In this document: piece after piece, positions 39,332-54,610 of the stretch
Position numbering within the stretch: the stretch's first letter is position 1
Layout of the letters: every line of letters starts with the position of its first letter
Assembly: GCA_008694505.1 (NCBI GenBank)
Contig: VZDJ01007753.1
Coordinates: 20,048,044 to 20,112,043, forward strand
Reading direction: 5' to 3'
DNA from: Cyanoderma ruficeps
Taxonomy: Eukaryota; Chordata; Aves; Passeriformes; Timaliidae
Length of the DNA stretch: 64,000 nt
Notes under the pieces: model-generated
Database searches by the model: none
The model's input: the letters and a program-made list of their open reading frames with translations, nothing else
Told to the model about the DNA's origin: nothing
Program-made: the position numbers and the translations under genes

Positions 39332-42300
39332 AATAGAAATATTTAAGCAAAGTGATTGTCCTGGTATAAATGGTTTGGTAGAAGGGGGAGGTGGGCAACT
39401 TGCTGTCAAAAATTGCTAGGTTTTGTCTAGATCCGTTTTCTGATTTGGCTAAGCATGAAGCTGCATGAACACTGCATCCAGGTGATGAGAAGAACTGACA
39501 GAAGAAATTGTTCCTTTTTAGCAAAAGTCAGCTTTTGTCAGGTTACAAAGCCTGTGCAGTCACGCATGTGGACTCCAGTGCAAGGTGAGTGCAAGTCACA
39601 AATTAGTCTGTTTGGTCCTTAAATGCTTCCACTGAGACTGCCATAAAAAGTAGACCACAAATGCTATTGCTTTGGTATTACTTTGGTCTTTTTTTACATT
39701 GTCACCATTTTTCCAGTATCTAGCTAGACGTTAACAAGTCATTGAGACTTCAAAACGTACCAGATGGAAGTTATTTCGTCACTTTCTTAAAAAATACTTT
39801 CCCTCAACTAAACAAGGCTCAGTATATATGCTGCACTTCTTTTCTCCAAGTCCATACACCAGCTAGTGGTTAGCATAAGGTTGTTCTAATATTTGAATTC
39901 TTTGCACAGTAGGTGTCGTCTGGCTTAGCCAGTGAATTATGAAACATACATTGTTTAGATGGTTTGTCTTGAGCTGGTCCCACCTCAGTACAACACAGGC
40001 AATAACTCTGGGCAGTTCTGAAGATCTGTTATACGTTTTTTTCCTTGCCACTCTCATTACCTGAGAGGTTCATCCCACCTGGGTTTTTTTTTAAAGCCTG
40101 AGAAAAACTTGAAAGTCTCATAAATGATCTGTACAGTGTCACTCATTTTCCTGCGTCTCCACTGAAGACTGTGGCCAGATGTTTAAAATTAAAAGGATAG
40201 CATACATCTATGATTTCCAGGTGTCCCCAGAAACCTCAGGTACTTAACATCTCAATATCTGGGCCATGATTTCTATATTTATGAGATTCAAAATTCTCTC
40301 TGAGTTTTTAACAAAACTAAGTTGTGTTTTGCTGCCATCAGAATCCATTGTGATACAGTGAGATCCAGTGAAGCACTAGAAAGTTTTCTCTTTGAGTATA
40401 AATATTTATGTATGTAGATGGATGTATGGTTAATTATAACTGACAAGAACAGACTGACACAAACTCAGATCCTTTGTCCCCATGGACAGATCCAAGTTGC
40501 TTGTTGAAGTGTGGTGGCGTATCTCATGGGCTGTGTACTGAATCATTGATTAAATGCTGCACCATGTGGATAGCTGAAATGCCAATGACTCTTGAGCAGG
40601 GAGGGAGGGAGGAATGTGCACTGAATAAGAACACAGAGAGATCATCTGTTTATATTTCTTGATATTTCAGAAATTGGTCAAGAGCTGAAAGGTTTCCCTT
40701 TATATTTTACTAAATTTTGAACAGAAACCTTTACTGAAGACTGCACAGGCTGTCCAACTCATACATGCAGACAGAACAGAATCCCTCACACAGGAAAGAG
40801 TTAGAAAAGGATTTAATAAGAAGAAAGGACAAGCTGCACTTGACAGGCAGAGGGCAGTTTGAAAACAACCCTTGAATCTGACTCTTTCAGCACAGGCAGA
40901 ATCCCTGAATCTGCTTATATGTTTGGAAAATGTTTGCATACAGCTGACACTTTTGAATGAGGCTTGCAAATTTTTTGTTTTCTGTTGTTTGGGGTTTTTT
41001 TCATTCCTTTTGTTACTGTGTGTTTTGTTTGCAGGTAAGCTTATGTCTCTTCTGCCAGGTACATCAAAAGAAAAATTCCATTGTACTTCTGCTTTTTGCC
41101 CTTTAATAGATTTATAATGTTATTTGAAAGGAAAAGAACTGTTTAGATTAAATGTACAGGCTGTTGAAAATTAGAAATGTCTATTTAATTAAAATATATA
41201 TATAGTCAATACAAATATGAGTAAATGTGTAATAATGTGTAGCTAAAACACAGAATTCTTCTGTGTGGCATTTTTGGGACATAGAGGAGAGGTATTTCCT
41301 TTCTATACTTCAACTTGTTTTTCGTGCCTGGCATCATGCACTGCTTATGCATACCTTGAAACAGTAATGTTTTTAAGTATGCTACTTTTTTGTGGGTTTT
41401 TTTTTTTGTTATTTGATGATGAAAGGCTGCATAGTTTCTAATGTGCCTGTATAACAACAACATACTACCATCATTATACATGTTTCCTGCAAGACATTTC
41501 TTTATTGCATGAAGGCTGTTAGATTGGCATTTTTTGAATGATAGCATGCCATGTGGTCTGTTTTGGAGAGAAGTCTCAAATTTGTCTTTGAAACCTTGTC
41601 AAGGAAACCTGGAACAAAAAACGTCATACCAAAACATACACTAGCATGAAGTTTTTTCTGGAACTAAACCTGTGAAACAGTTTTGAAATACCTTGTTCAA
41701 CAAATGTATTGTATACATGTGTAATATAAGTGGATGTAAGGAACGTGGTAGGTAATTTGCCTTCTGTATAGAAGCAGAGATGTCTACTGATCAAGTGCAT
41801 AGCATTTTCCCCTCTCTTTCCTGATATATTTTATTTCAATATGTGGCAAGAGACAGGCTTACCAATTAGTTTTCTGAAACAAAATATAACCAGAAGACCT
41901 CCAAGCTACAAATTCAGCGTGTGCTCTTAAATATCCAGCATTTTGCCTATACTGAGTTGTCAATCTACATGGTCTTGGGTACAAAGAAATTGGTATCTGA
42001 GTGCTAACAAATGTAGAAGTGCCTGACAGGAAAGAGAAAAATATTACATTACTGTTGTTGTTCAGTTTTGTAGTAATTCACTAGAAAGATGTCTCTTAAA
42101 TTTTTTTGCAGCTTGCTGGCAGGTATATCCCTGTATTGCAAAGACATTCATAGGTTATTTTTTTCACTCGTGGAAGGCTTAAGTATTACAACTTGCACCT
42201 TCAGACTTTGCTGAAGCCCTAATGGGCCTAGAGAGGCAGAGTAACTCAGGTGTTACACTCCTGCAAAATTCACTTGTCATAAAGCCAAATGGGTTCTTAA

Positions 42301-45300
42301 CGCTAAAACTTTTTTCCAGGATGATGAAAGTGCACCTGATTTTGTGGTCCCTATTCCAAAGCCTTTCTTATTGATACCTATACTTTGCACCACACACTTT
42401 ATGTAAGCTGGGCTGTCAGTCTGTCTTTTTGTGCCCTTCCTGAAAGTCCTTGCTGTGCTGGGTTCTTTGGGTCACTCCTTTAGGTACAGTGATTTTCAAG
42501 TCAATCTCCCATTTGTGCTATTGTTGCTAATAGGGAATCTCATGCCATGCTTTTACTGCCTTCTTCTCATGTTAACTTTTTATAGTCCTATGAGCCATAT
42601 TTCTTTTTATCCTCCTGTGTAGAGGCAGTTGATGGCAAAAGCTTTTATTTTCTTTCTAGTCCCTATTCTTCATATTCTTTTGCATGTAGCTTGTCTGCTT
42701 CTATTACATAGCTGTCTTCTAGAGCTTAGCCTCTTTTGCCATCTTGAATGTATAACCATTCCAAATGACCTGCATTCCATTGCAACTTGAATATTATACT
42801 GCTGGATTAAGGGGCTTTAATGAGTTCATGGAATCATATTGTCTTGTGCATAATTTATTTAAATTGGAATCCATGGCAGGAAATGCACACAGGGCAGCTC
42901 ATGTTGATTTTTCTGTTGATTTTGAAGCCTCCATTTGCAATCTACTTAGCTCTTCCTTTTAGTATACAGCAGTGATGAAGAAACTTATGCACTGGGTATA
43001 GCCAAAAGGCCTTTTAAATGTTACACATTTTAGGAAGATGCATTAAAATATTTCTATGGAAATTCAGAAATAATTTTCTTGAGTAGAAGGTTATGCCAAA
43101 ATATTTGAAGAATTGTCAGGTCAACCTCAACTTCTTAATTTCGCAAAATTGATTCTCCATTTGCCTGTATAAATCCTACACTGTTTTTAGAGCCAGCTCT
43201 AAAATGTATGAGTGTTACTACCTAAACACTTTTATGGATTTAGTTGCAAATTATTGCACAAGGGAAAAAGAGATAAAGGCTAACAAAGTAAAATCATTAT
43301 GCTGGGTGCACCTGATGGACTTCACTTCTAGAAAGTCAAATTCAATACTCTTTTGAGGACAGATGCAGGATTGCAAATACATGACAGCTGAAAAAGGAGA
43401 GAGCTCAAATTAGCAGCTAAAGCTTTATGAGATACCAAGTATTAGATAATAATAAATACTGAAAGTTAGGATTTAGGTTTTATATCAGAATGTGGGCCAT
43501 GACTGGAGTAGCTATGCCACAGGGAATAAGAATGGATAAAACTGAAGAGCATTGGTAAGTAAGCCTGGAAATACCAGAATGTGATAAGTCGGAGACAAGA
43601 GATGAGAACTGGACCACTGCAGCAGATGTGGGTAGAGGAAGAGCCTCCGGACCCCTGAATAGAAGACCAGAGATTGCTATGAGTTTGTTTAACATGCATT
43701 ATTTGAAAGTACAGTTTTGTAATGCCTGCAAGTGAGAAGTACTGGCTGCTATAGCTTACATTTAAAGTTTCATATTTAATGTTTTTAATCTGTTATTTTT
43801 TATGGAAGAGAAGGTGATTTCAGTCTCAAAATTGCTGAACTGGTTCTTGCTGCTCTTGTCTAGTAGCAGCAATGGAATACAGAACCTTGCATGATCTTAT
43901 TTTTTTGGGGGGAGGGGGGGGTTGTTTTGGTTTTTTATTATAAAGCTACCTAAAAGTAGAAATAGAAAACCTAACTTTATCTTTCACTGTCCCTGTTTGG
44001 AAAGTTTGGTCAAAGGCCTATGGGAGAACTGTGCGAACTATTTTCTCTGAACGAAAATAGCTGTCTGTTAGTGCTTGGACAGCTCCTTTCTCTTACAGAG
44101 GGAACAGAGTTTACATCTGCTCCAGTATCCACAAACAGTAAAATCATCCATATTTTTTATTTTAAAAACAAAATAAGTAGTCATTAAATCTACCTGTTTT
44201 AACAATAAAACAAGATGCAAGATATTTTGACAGTTGTGACATTAACTACATTTGAAATAGTACCATGTAGGCTTCTCTTCGGTGTCATTCAGATGAAAAC
44301 ATATGGAAAAGGGTTTTTATTATTATTTTTAAAATACATAATTTTTATCACAAACCTGAGGTTTTTTCACCCTAAGAAATTTATAGATGTCAGCTGATGA
44401 ACAACTACTCATAGCATTATTTTCTCGTGTTTGTTGGTATCAGTTTTCTGCAAATAAAAGATACTCTAAACATCCTTGGGAATTTTTTCACTCTGTGGTT
44501 TTTTGTTGTGGATGTATTTATAATGTGTGTTATAAATTATGTGGAGTAATAGAGTTTTTTTAAACTCACCAGTACTGCTCCACAATCTTCTATTTTATGC
44601 TCTGAATATAGTAAGACCATGACCAAGTAAGTCACTTCACAAAACCAAAAGGGTCTGTAGTTTGCTTATGTGTGAAGTCTGTGCCTGGCTTGCTTGCTAC
44701 TCATGTCTTTTAGACTGGCCAGCTATTAAGTTTCACCAAGTAAAGGACCTTGTTTCAGCTATTTTGTGAATGCTATTTCAGTTGTAACAATAGGGATTAA
44801 GCTCTTTTCAGAACAGAAGGAAACAGCCTCTTCTTCACTGGCTATGCAGCTCTTTTCTCACTAGAATAGTATTTAGGACATTAGCAACCTTGGGTATTAA
44901 TGCATGCTAGTCAGCTAAATAAAGCTGATCTTTTATAATGGATTTTAGACCACCTAACGCTTCAGTTACATGATATGCTGATTTTTGTACTTAATCCCAT
45001 GATATTTTCTGCAAGACTTGGATCACAACATAAAAAGCCATTTCTGATAAGTTAGTCACCATATTCTTTCTCCTGCTCTCAAAATGTTCACAATAATTTA
45101 CTGTAGGTATTTGTGAATTTATTTGGAAAATATTTTCACTACATGGATATCTTGTGAACAGTTTGCTGTGAATATTTATTATCTAACATCTACATTAATT
45201 CAGTGTCGGTTAGTCATTTGACAGTTTCTCTACTGAGTTACTTTGCATCTTACAAAGACATTTCACATTCAAAGTATTATGAAAAATCAAACTCAACATA

Positions 45301-48300
45301 GATTTTGCTGCTACTGAAACTTTTGCTTAAATGCTCTATGGCAAATGAAAGTAAACCTTGATTATTTCAGAGCTCAGATAAACATCAGTGGCACTTTTCT
45401 TATTGCTCAGGTAGCTCAAGTAATTGCAATCTTCTGACCCAGATTCTCCCTGCAGACTCACGTCAGTACAACCTTCTTCTCTTGGTCTTTTACACTGCTG
45501 TGTAAAGTCCCTATGGGCTGTGAAGGAGTTGTCACAGTCCACTCAGAAATGGCTTCATTGCAGCAAAACGCATTTATAAAATCCTTTGGGATATTTCCAT
45601 TTAGGGCCCTGAGATGTAAGATTACTTTCACATGCTTTGTAACTAAAGAATACAGTCAGCCACTATTAAGCCTAAGAAGGTATTACTTGAAACCAGGCAT
45701 TTACATATGGATTTATACAGTTTAAAAAATAGCTTTATCTATCTTTGTGTCACCCTCTGGTTTCTGTAAAGTCAGTGACACACATATACTTTACATTTAC
45801 TAAAATTAATAGGGCTTCAAATTGTTGTATTTAATCATTCATGCTTGATAATTTGGGCTCTATCTTGTCAGTGCTTCTGTGTTTTCCTAACTGTAAACAC
45901 TACAATTCTTTCATTACAAGGTGTTGTGAGGGTTATGTAATCGTTTAGAAAATACTTTGATATCATCAAATGAAAGAGAATTACAGGAATGTAAGGCATT
46001 TTTAATGTGATTTCTGTAAATATTGGTGATGGACAGAGGTTATGCTATAATAATACTTTTTCATGGACAATATTTTGAATAAACTTTAATTTAATCTACT
46101 TTGAATTTTAATTTTATTGTTAGTATCTGAAAAAAAGTTTGTATTTAGGGACTGTAGATGGAATATCCCGTGGTGGTGTCTGGATAGCTGTGAAGTATTC
46201 CCCCTGAAGAAATGGTAGAACAAGACACTCTGTAGTGATGATGCTCCTTGTTTCCAAGGTGGCCAAAGTCCTTACTCCCAGCCAGCACTGCTGGTTTATC
46301 TCTGTGTAGTTAAGAAACTATTCTCTTGGGATGGGAATGTGAAATCTGCAATGCCTTGGGGTTGCTTTCTAGATGGAGGAACCAACAGGGAGGTCAGAGT
46401 AAGGAATTTGGCAGCAAAGGGGAGGGAACAGAGTACTGAAGGGGAAGACTCTCGTGTTGCATTTTCAGTGGAAGGCTTCCAGAAAAGAATAACTGAGACA
46501 CACAAAGGCATCTTGGGTTTTGAAGTCTAAAGTATCTCAGGATACCAAAGGGTGCTCAGACACCCTGAGAACAAATTTTCTGCATACAAAATGAAATCTG
46601 GAGCTATTGATTACTTCAGATCTGAAATTTTGTCAGCGACAGCATCAGAGAATAAATCAGTGCTCTTGTAAAGTCACTAAATATATAGTATTAATGAATG
46701 AAATCTCTTCTTCTGAGGTTCTCAGTTGATATATTCACTGCCTTTTATTGTCATATAGGAAGATCATGCTATTTTGATGAAAAGATCATTTATGAATCAA
46801 CCTGCATCTCATGTATCTGCAGGAGCGTCTCGCCAAGATTATTTTCGTATTTTCGCACATACACAAACATGATTTCACTTCTTTTGGTTGTTTTACTATT
46901 TATTACACAACTGCAGGAGCAATTTTTCCCTCTGACTTACTTTTCATCTATAACCGTTGGGTATTCTCCTCCTGGATATTGCTGCTGCTTTGCTTTAATA
47001 GTCAGACGAGAGACTGAAGAAGATACCAGAGCAACTCATGTTCTCTTGGCAGATTTTTTTCTGTGTGAGGACATGCATGGCTCTTTTAGAAGCTATTCAG
47101 GTGACACGTGCTATTTAGTAGATAGTGGATAATATGGTGGAAATTTTTACTGAAGTTTTTGCATATTAAGATTTTCACTGGGCATGTTTCTGTGACCCTG
47201 CAGTCTTTTACACTCAGATTCTTCACAGATATTTCTTCATGCCCTTGAGATTGAACGCATCCTATGTTGGGGGGATTTTCATAGGACATCTCCATGAGGA
47301 ACTGACATCCAGGAGCTTGCTCTCCAGGTATTGAACATTAATACACAATGTTCAATATCTCTATAGCTCACTTATATAGCATTTTTATACCTCTTCCTAT
47401 GGATACTTTATGCAATATCACTCCCACACCACCACTTCCAATCCTGCCTCAAATCCAGTTTTGACTGACAGTCCCAGACAATACACTGCCTTTGACAACA
47501 AATGCAAAAATGTGCAGTTGTCAGTGTTTGATGACTTTTCCTTATACATGCTTCTGTTTCCATTTTGTTTTTCTCCATGCAGTTTAATTCCCTTATTACA
47601 AATACCAGTTTTTCCCAGTCTTTTTGTTTCTCCACATACAGAAACTCAGAACTACAGTAGACTCCTAGAACATTTTGTCCTGGGGCGATTTCATCCAAGC
47701 ACTTGATATTGCTGGGAAGTTTGGAGTTGTAATTTGAGAGGACCGCCCTCAAATTTCTTGAGTGGTTGAGGAGACATGAGGCATTCCCATCTGCCTCTGG
47801 GTGAGAGACAGACACAGATCAGAAGAAAAAAAGCTGGCAGCCAAGTTAGTGTCTCATCAAGTTACCCTACTGGAGCCTATCAGTGTCAGCTTGTGCACAG
47901 AAATGGAAGCCCCTTGGTGAACTAAATCTATTAAAACAAGATAGGTAAAAAGTAAGGGGCACAATTAAACTCCTAAACCTACTACTCCTCAATTTTAATT
48001 TAGTCTATTTTGGACCAAGCTTTGTTTTTCAATGCTTCCATTACTTGAACAGCTGTGTAGTTTATTAAGCTAAGAAAAGTAGTTGAGGTGAAGATTTAAA
48101 AAGTTTAAGAGCTGGAAGTAATGGAAGCATTACAAATTGGGAAAAGCAGAAGAGTAAAACTATAAAGAAAATAAAATGAAAACAAGACACACAGATCACT
48201 CATTTTCTGTGTCTACACTGAATAGCTTTCCCTTATTCCTTTATTTTTGTTTGAAGAATTGCAGTCCATCTGGTAGAGAGGTGTATCTTCTCTTTTTGTG

Positions 48301-51300
48301 GCTGATGTAGTATGAAAAAAATTCTAAGCCAACATCAATATTTTACGAAGTTGAACTAAGACAGCATGTGCCCCCATAGCCTCAACTCTTGTTGCTTTTA
48401 CCAGAATATGTGTAAATTATTTTAGAATGTTTTATGGCCAATGATTTTATTTAAATAAGAGCCTGTGCAGTTACTGATGCTTGGCCTGAGCTGGTTTCTT
48501 GGGAGCTGTGCATGTTCACTGAAGGGGAGAGAAGACCAATAGGCAGCTATTGGCAAAGAAACAGAAACAAGGAATCCTTCTCAGCTTGTCAGTGGAAAAG
48601 AGCACACTTGAGCCTCCAGAGGCTGTGCCCAGCTGACCACACTGGGGATAGAGACAGCAGCTAAATATAGGTGTGGCCTGGGGCTGCAGGGGACCATACA
48701 CAGGCACAGCGGTGCTTCTCAGAAGCCAAATAAAGCTGCTGCTGCCTGTGTGAATCAGCTGGTGATTCAGCAAAGCCTTTGCCAGAAGAGCAGCAGGCAC
48801 AGCAAAAGGGAAGCTAACTGGGTTTCCTAAGCAGTAGCTTTTTGGTGTGCCTTTTGTGTTGCAAAAAGTAAGGAAATGTGCATAGTCTGCTGTTTCAGAG
48901 GGTGATTTCACATTTAACCTGGCAAGTTCTTCAAAAATATGAGGAAGAAGAAATGACTGAGAAATGTTGCAGAGCTATTAGGAATGTCTGAAGGCATTTG
49001 AATAGTGTCACACATGCAAGGTTAGGTGTGTTTGGTTTTTGAAGTTTGGAAACTGTTGTCAGAGAGACATAGGAGAATCAACTGGAGTGTTCTAGAAGTA
49101 TTTACATCCAGGGCAGATGGAAGAAACCAATGGCTAAGAACAGATTTATACGAGAAAGTTGATTTTGGGGAAAGAAGGATTTTCCCCCAAGGCAGATGGT
49201 CATGATGCTGGTTTTTCTTTATGGTCAGCTGGTCATCACAGGAGGCCAGTAGTGCTCACCATGTAATTGTGCCTGGGGTTGGCAGGTGCAGAAGAGGAGG
49301 AGCTGGCCTTGACACATGCAAGGTGAAGAGGAAGCAGGGCCAGGTGTGTGGGACATGGCAGCTTCTGCAGCCAGGGTGTGAGGAACAAGAGGTGTACATC
49401 TCACTGGGAAGCACAGTCTCCTGGAGCCAGGGGAAGGGTGGGGAAGCAAGCAAGCCTACAGATCTGAAGCAGGATTATGACCATAACTGGTAAAGAAACA
49501 CTGATGTGAATGAGTGGGTTCTTAAATACATCTGTGAGAGTAAGGAACACTGTTTCACTCTCTCTCATGCACACATCTTCCTGAATTATCCCATGCATGT
49601 CTCTGCATGGAATAGAAACATGCCCAAGACAAATCAGAAGGGCACTATGCATCTTCTTAACAGTGCATGCTCAGTCTTTTGATTTGATGGTATGCATGCA
49701 GTTCCTTTGCCATATGACTTAGGACCTTTGTTCTCTTTGATTTAGCAACACTGAAATAATTTCCCAGTTTACACTACCTCAGCTGCTGAGAGGTGGAAGT
49801 GATATTGGTATCCACCTCCTCAGAGACAGCCATAAGACCATAAAAGCAGAGCCATTCCTTCTGTAAACATCTGCTGCCCTACCAGACTTCTCATCTATTT
49901 TGTCCTCACAGCTTTAATTCTAACAAGAGCTCAGAAATAAAAACCTCAAATAATTAATTTTCATGGTAATCCACAAAAATAATGAGAAAACATAAGAGCT
50001 GTGCTGTTGTACTTAAATGTACTTAAATGTCAGGACAACAGCTGTCCTGACAACCTGAGGGAGCTCAGTTTAGATCCCATGGCTGTAAACAGCGGAGATT
50101 CCCCTGGCTCTTGATCCCTTTTACCCTCTTTGCTGTTCCTAGGAAAGCAGCTAGAGAGCAGGCAATTGTGGCTGGCAGTGCCAACTGTTCTCAGCTATTA
50201 TTTTGTCAGGTTGCCCAGCTGCTTTCCTCAGCACACTGGACTCACAGTGCATGAGCAGAGTAGTGCACAGCTTGTCCTCTGCCTCCTAGATCAGGGAATG
50301 ACAAATAATTGCCCACGAAGGAGAGAGAATCACAAAACCTCCTCTCTCACCTCTTTTCCTTGGTCTGGGCAGGGGAGATTTGTTGAGGACATACACAGTA
50401 ATGGACCCACGTACCAAAAGCTGTGGACACATATGGTGAGCTCAGGCACGTGGTAGTGGGAGCCAGTATGTATTAGGTCCATGGCCCTGGATCCTCCTGG
50501 ATAAATTGTCAACATAGGTTAACAGAAAGCTAATAATTTTGCTCTTCCTGTGGCAGTGGTTGCAGACAGATGGAATTGTCTTGTTTATGAGTCGTGTCAT
50601 TAGCAAGTATTTGAGTGTGAGCAACCCTGTACTGAGGATTTTCTCAACCTCATTAAACTAGACCTAGGACCTGCATAAACATTTGGCTTTACTGGAAGCA
50701 CAAGAGCTTTAGTTGGCCCAAAGCAGTAAATTAATTCAAAGCCAAAACCACCTTTCAGCTGCAGACAGTGTCATTTGCAATCAAAAACAATGTTGTAAAT
50801 AACACTCTTCCAATGTTCTTTATGAGCAAATGTGTGATATTATTTTAATGAAAATTTGGGAAGCCTGCCCAACATGAAGCAGCAAACCATTTCTGTCTGA
50901 AATAGATTATTCTTTAAAGCTCTGAAGAATGGAAAGAGATTTATTTTCTCTTGAACAGCTGGTACTAACAACATAGATGGCAAAAAAATTACTTTTTTAT
51001 TTTTAGAAAAAAAATATTACTAAGTAGTCGGTAGGCTTGAAAAAATAGAACCAAGGTCTCCAAGTATTTGAATTCTCTTACCTGAATAGACATATACATA
51101 AATATATATATATGAATTATATAATTTTTCTTAATTCTGGTGAATGCTTTAATAGCATTATTATTATTATAGTTTAAACAAAATTCTTAAGATTTTGAAT
51201 TTTTCTGCCTGCTGACTTGTAAAAAGGATGATGTTTTATTTAGCTTTGAGATTTTAAAGAACACAATATAAACCTTGGACAAATTCTGCAGAGCCACTAA

Positions 51301-54300
51301 GAGATACCTAAGCCTGAGTTTGGAAAAGCTGTGGGAAGTCGATGAGAGTTGAACAAACAGCTCTTAAATTGCTATTTTGCACGAGAAAGTAGAAATGAGC
51401 AGTTAAAAGTGGCAGAGGATTGCAGCTAAGATTGTGAGGTAGGAGAAGGCTGAGATAATGGACACAGACATGGGAATACTGACAATAGATACTCAAACTG
51501 TTCCTTGTCCTTGGACTAGAAGTCCAAGTTGTCAGCTTGGGGAGTCTACCTGAACTGCTGTTTAAACTGGAGATTCAGAGGTGCCACAGCTGTTTGCAAG
51601 CAGAGCTGGCACCACAAGCACCACATAAACCCAGCACAGCTATGGCCTGTGCTCTGGTGTTAGATGAGTATCACTTAGTAACTGTATGGCACAGATTAAA
51701 TCCATTTCTCCTGCACTATATGTAACTGCCTAACCATGGGGCTCTTATTTCTTCAGCTTATTTCCATTGCACTTTACTTTCTTTCTCTAACAAGGCAGCT
51801 ACACTGTCCCCCAGACAGTGCTTACTCTGCTATATACTGCATCAACTCCAGAGCAAAAGTGCCTGTGGAGGAAACTAGGCATAAATTAATTTTATGCCAT
51901 TTATTTTGCAGATGCCTATTTGCATGTTTTATGTATAGATGAAGTGAACTTTATAAGGGATTTTATCCAATTGCCCATGGCCCAGCTCCTGGAAAAAGCT
52001 GAAGTGAGTGGCTGAAGCGTGCATTCAGGATCTGCATTTACGACATTTGCAGTTTAAGGCTGGCCTCTGTCGTATCCAGAGAACAGCATGTGCTCCAGAC
52101 ACTGTCAAAGGCAGCAAACTGCTGAAAAAATCCTGCCAAAGCAACAGCTGAAGCAATGAGAGCTTTCAGTTTCTTACAACTCCATTTAACTGTGTGCTTA
52201 GGAGCAACTCATCAAGTAGCGAGCTACCATGTGAGGGGATGCCAGGGATTAAAGGAATCCTGTCGTGAGATAGTGGTGACATTTGCCTGCTGCTTTCCAA
52301 GTGACAGTGCTTGCCAAGCCTGGGGGAAGCCAGTGACAGCCCACAGTAGCGGCGTCAATTTAAGCAGCAGATTGGCAGGAATGGTGCCTGCTTTGAATAT
52401 GAGTGCTTGAGCCATGCTCATGGTAGGTCCAATTTGTGAATCCTGTCAGGAGAAGGAGTGTTGCAGAAACCAATCATTTTTTATGCACGTTTTCATGTGT
52501 GTCTACACATCCAGGTGGACCTAGCTCAAACAGGTCTCTTGCAGTGATACATCAGTGCCTGCAGTGGCAAGCACAAAGTGACAGGCTATTGTCCTATTGT
52601 CTCAGAAGGGAACACAGGGAACGGTTCTCTCCCCCTCCACAAGTTCCTGTGACTGTTGTGACCTGATGGAAGCACAGAGCAGCTCTGAATTTCCCACCTG
52701 TGGGAGGTTGGAAGGCATTCAAGACACCAGCAGACTCATCAGGACATCATCAGCCCTCTGGGCAGCTTCCGTGAGCCCTCTGAACCCCAGGAATTCCAGG
52801 CTTCACTACCTCTTCACCTGTGTGACTTTGCAGAAGCATCCTGATGTCTGTGGAGTCCACTGGCCATTCTAACCATGCTGCTGGCATGGTTATTACCTCT
52901 CATCCAGGATGACTGAGAGCACTTGAATGGACTTCAGCACAATGACAAAAATTTTTCAAGAGGTTTCTTTTTCTGGGTTTGTTTTCTTTTTTTTTCCTGA
53001 AGTACTATGCTACTACTACACAGAAAAGCCTTGCTGAATTTATGAGCAATATGCCTTACTGATGTTTCTTACAGCTAGCCTCAGGAAAGTGGAGCTTTTT
53101 TAGTGTTCTTATTGAGATGTACTGCTCCAGAGAAACAACCTGGAAACGCCATGAATGCTATGCAACTACTCATATGAAAGAGCAACACTTCAATTAATTA
53201 ATTAATCCATATCAACATCTCTAATTCTAAAAACTTTCCAACATTCATAGAAATCCCAAACCTTCTCCTCCAATTGCTGGTTTTATGTACTGTCAGTTAT
53301 TTTTAGGAATTTCAAATGCTCAGTCCCAAAATCCCAACATTGTGTAAAAAGTCCTTGTTCTTGCTTCGTGCAGCAGAAGGTATTAATTTAGCTTAGAGCA
53401 AGAAATCTTGTGAAGAACTGTAGGCTGGAAAATAAAGCCAAATTGCATGGTTGCTCTGAAAAGGGTAACAAGGTCTTTGGAGATTATACTACCACCTGGA
53501 GAGTGAAAGCAGCTACTTGAAACAATATGTACATAGCACCACTACAAACCCCATTTTTTCTTCCTGGTGCCTACTTTTCCTCTAACTTTTCTATCCTGTT
53601 TCTTACATCTTTGCCTTGTATTCTCAATGCAAAGATGTGTCCAGTGGTGTCATGGAATTGTATAAGCTGAAGTAGTTGCTAGAGAACAAGCAAGGGGAGA
53701 TAGTTTCCAACTTCCACAGCTCTTTCTGTCTCTAAAGCCCTTGTTTTGTTTTTTCAGCTGGTTGATACAGATGTCTTGAGCTTTACTTAGATTTGTCTGC
53801 ATATATGAAACAGAGATTAAAAAAAAAGGAACACATTTTTCCTGTAAGAGCAAGAAAGAATTTTCTCTCCCTCTGTAGCAGCATCAGCATAGATAAATAC
53901 TTGGGTTTTAAAGAAACCCTCGAGTATTGCTTTGGTTGCTCAGATAAGAATGATTTATCTTCTTAGATAATAACAAAAATCAATGTATAGTGTTGGTCTA
54001 GAAAGCACTATCTTCTAGAAGTGGGAGACAACTCATCTTCTGGGTGACAGTCAAAACTAATGTGGCTTCCAGAGTAATAATTCCCTTTAATTTTACATAA
54101 GAGAGAAGGCAGTTTGTGATTTGTTTTTCCATTTGCCATAAATTTCATTTGATTGAGAATGGCTCATGGTCACTTGTCCCAAGCTAGCACTGAATTTGTA
54201 CAGTTACTCACAACAGCACTCCAGTTGACAAATTGAAGCTGTATTTCAGCTGCACTTCAGTAGTGGCTTTTATTCCCATTCAGGAATTAACTCCATCTGT

Positions 54301-54610
54301 CTTCATGCAGCACTTCAGTGAGGGCACAAGATAACTGCAGGATCAAGATAAATATCCTGGACATGCAATCTCTTTTCAAACACTTCTGAATGCAATTGCA
54401 ATACATCCATCTTCGGTCGCAAATTCATCAACTAGGCATCTAAACACATACAATGGCAAGCACATACTTTTTTTCAGGCATTTTTTACTTACCTTTATTA
54501 GAGACAAGCTGGTCCAGCCTTGTTTTGGACTCAGGCAACATTTTATGATGAAGGGTCAGTAACATTGCTGTGCTTATTTCAATCATTTCAGGATTCTATT
54601 TATATTATTT
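39332..54610. other. GPHN 5' flank, no gene recognised
   Basis: Fifteen kilobases of AT-rich DNA without a recognisable exon. Open frames of 131-144 codons (46698-47132 plus, 47408-47815 minus, 48516-48911 minus) lack domains and are what chance gives. The content includes a T/G-rich tract at 43900-43935, (AT)n at 51102-51113, (TTAA)n at 53192-53206, a hairpin at 50029-50051 and a possible LTR-like segment at about 48600-48780. Confidence 0.55.
50011..50051. repeat. Tandem 10-bp copies joined to a perfect 9-bp hairpin
   Basis: acttaaatgt occurs twice in tandem (50011-50030). Overlapping its end, GTCAGGACA (50029-50037) and TGTCCTGAC (50043-50051) form exact inverted arms around the 5-base loop ACAGC. 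Confidence 0.8.

Noticed and set aside
46698..47132. 144-codon plus-strand open frame
   Set aside because: Composition is like random AT-rich translation and no family is recognised.
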